Assembly (NCBI GenBank): GCA_022865365.1
Contig: JALHSW010000115.1
Coordinates: 1 to 5,814 of the forward strand
DNA length: 5,814 nucleotides
Reading direction: 5' to 3'
From: Acidimicrobiia bacterium
Lineage (GTDB): Bacteria > Actinomycetota > Acidimicrobiia > IMCC26256 > PALSA-555
Under the pieces are notes generated by a model, which did no database searches, had not been told where the DNA came from, and saw only the letters and a list, made by a program, of their open reading frames with translations. The position numbers were made by a program, and so were the translations under genes. Below, piece by piece: positions 5,082 through 5,814 of the stretch. Every line of letters starts with the position of its first letter. Positions within the stretch are counted from its first letter, which is position 1.

Positions 5082-5814
5082 GTGAAGCGCTTCTACGACG
5101 ACGACGGCTTCGAGTTCGACCGGTTGAATCTGCTCGGGGCCGCGTACCGCGGTCTCACCGACGTCGGCGAGGTCCTCATGACGCTCGACCGGATCCCGAA
5201 TGCCGACATGGAGGCCTGGGTGCGCGAGTTCGCCGCGCTCGGCGATCGTGTTCAGGGCCTCGCCGAGAGCTGTATGGCCGCGCACCACCCGACGAGCGCC
5301 CGGACGGCGTTGTTGCGGGCCTGCAGCTACTTCGCAACGGCATCGTCGAACGCGCCGGGCACGTCGGACCGGGACCGGTTCCAACGCTTGTGGGAACGTC
5401 ACCGCGACTGCTGGGATCGTGCGACGAAGCTGTTCGAGCCGCCCGTCGAGTCGGTACGGATCCCCTTTGAGGGCACCGAGCTGCAGGGCTATTTCTTCCA
5501 TGCCCGATCGCCGCACGGGCACGGTCCGGCGACCGGGCCGCGCCCGAAGGTCATCCTGAACAACGGCAGTGACGGTCCGGTGTCGGACATGTGGCTCTTC
5601 GGCGGCGCGGCCGCGGTGGAGCGGGGCTGGAACGCGGTGACCCTTCGATGGCCCGGGACAGGGTGCCGGCCTTCATCGCCAACACCTGTATTTCCGGCCC
5701 GATTGGGAGAAGGTCGTCACGCCGGTCGTGGACTGGGTACTCGAGCGGCCCGAGGTGGATCCGGCGCGCATCGTGTTGCACGGCATCAGCCAGGCGGGGT
5801 ACTGGGTGCCACGC
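5082..5814 (+). CDS. Alpha/beta hydrolase with N-terminal helical domain, frameshifted and cut off by window end
   Basis: The product belongs to the alpha/beta hydrolase fold, in the branch with an N-terminal helical domain before the catalytic core; relatives include esterase-like and C-C hydrolase enzymes such as 2,6-dihydroxypseudooxynicotine hydrolase. The first 120 or so residues are helical and rich in aromatic and charged residues (for example RTALLRACSYFATAS). They lead into the core strands IPFEGTELQGYFF, KVILNNGSDGP (possible oxyanion region) and AVERGWNAVT. Reading then shifts by one base near 5641-5643. The new frame continues at 5644 with FDGPGQGAGLHRQHLYFRPD, then VDPARIVLHGISQAGYW, where Ser (5788-5790, about residue 236 after correction) is the probable nucleophile. 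The Asp/His of the triad would lie beyond the window. The original frame stays open to the edge but reads as Arg/Gly/Pro-rich nonsense. The start is GTG 5082, or the adjacent GTG at 5079. The substrate is unknown. It is divergent from the dikinase operon. Confidence 0.82.
   Translation, partial: MKRFYDDDGFEFDRLNLLGAAYRGLTDVGEVLMTLDRIPNADMEAWVREFAALGDRVQGLAESCMAAHHPTSARTALLRACSYFATASSNAPGTSDRDRFQRLWERHRDCWDRATKLFEPPVESVRIPFEGTELQGYFFHARSPHGHGPATGPRPKVILNNGSDGPVSDMWLFGGAAAVERGWNAVTLRWPGTGCRPSSPTPVFPARLGEGRHAGRGLGTRAARGGSGAHRVARHQPGGVLGAT
5640..5646 (+). other. Apparent one-base insertion (frameshift) in the hydrolase gene
   Basis: The bases read ACCCTTC. Removing one C of the CCC run at 5641-5643 gives ACC TTC GAT GGC and joins two pieces of clear alpha/beta hydrolase sequence without a gap. 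It may be a sequencing or assembly error in a short C run, or a true inactivating mutation. Confidence 0.8.

Noticed and set aside
5200..5781. Open frames at 5200-5559 (+) and 5551-5781 (-) in the hydrolase region
   Set aside because: They are in other frames of the alpha/beta hydrolase gene, Arg/Ser/Pro-rich, and have no family match; the hydrolase reading has clear motifs.

Overview
The window is GC-rich throughout, with strong G/C bias at third codon positions, GTG starts and long meaningless antisense reading frames. This fits a high-GC actinobacterium. I cannot name a genus. No RNA genes, CRISPR arrays, insertion sequences or prophage signs were seen, and there is no gene-free stretch longer than about 175 bases.

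Layout: (1) Bases 1-1440 (+) hold the 3' part of an ABC exporter half-transporter whose first membrane helices lie upstream of the window. (2) Bases 1524-1919 (+) encode a small SnoaL/NTF2-like protein with its own ribosome binding site. (3) Bases 1964-4905 (-) hold a tightly coupled two-gene operon, convergent with the SnoaL-like gene. The upstream gene (4905-3265) encodes a protein with a C-terminal swivelling phosphohistidine domain of the PEP-utilizing enzyme family. The downstream gene (3268-1964) encodes the matching ATP-grasp (PPDK_N) domain fused to a cyclic-nucleotide-binding domain. (4) A 176-base divergent intergenic region carries two neighbouring palindromes and candidate promoters for both directions. 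(5) From about 5082 (+), an alpha/beta hydrolase gene with an N-terminal helical domain runs off the window end and contains an apparent one-base frameshift near 5641.

The most interesting part is the dikinase pair. Together the two proteins supply an ATP-grasp module and a phosphohistidine carrier, but no C-terminal PEP/pyruvate TIM barrel. This is the parts list of rifampin phosphotransferase (one polypeptide) and of phenylphosphate synthase (separate subunits: a His-carrier protein, an ATP-grasp protein and a CBS-domain regulator). Here the His-carrier gene comes first and the regulatory domain is a cNMP-binding domain fused to the ATP-grasp subunit. My inference is a nucleotide-regulated ATP-dependent dikinase that phosphorylates an unknown small molecule. 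The acceptor cannot be read from the sequence. The divergent hydrolase may share control with this operon, but a functional link is unproven.
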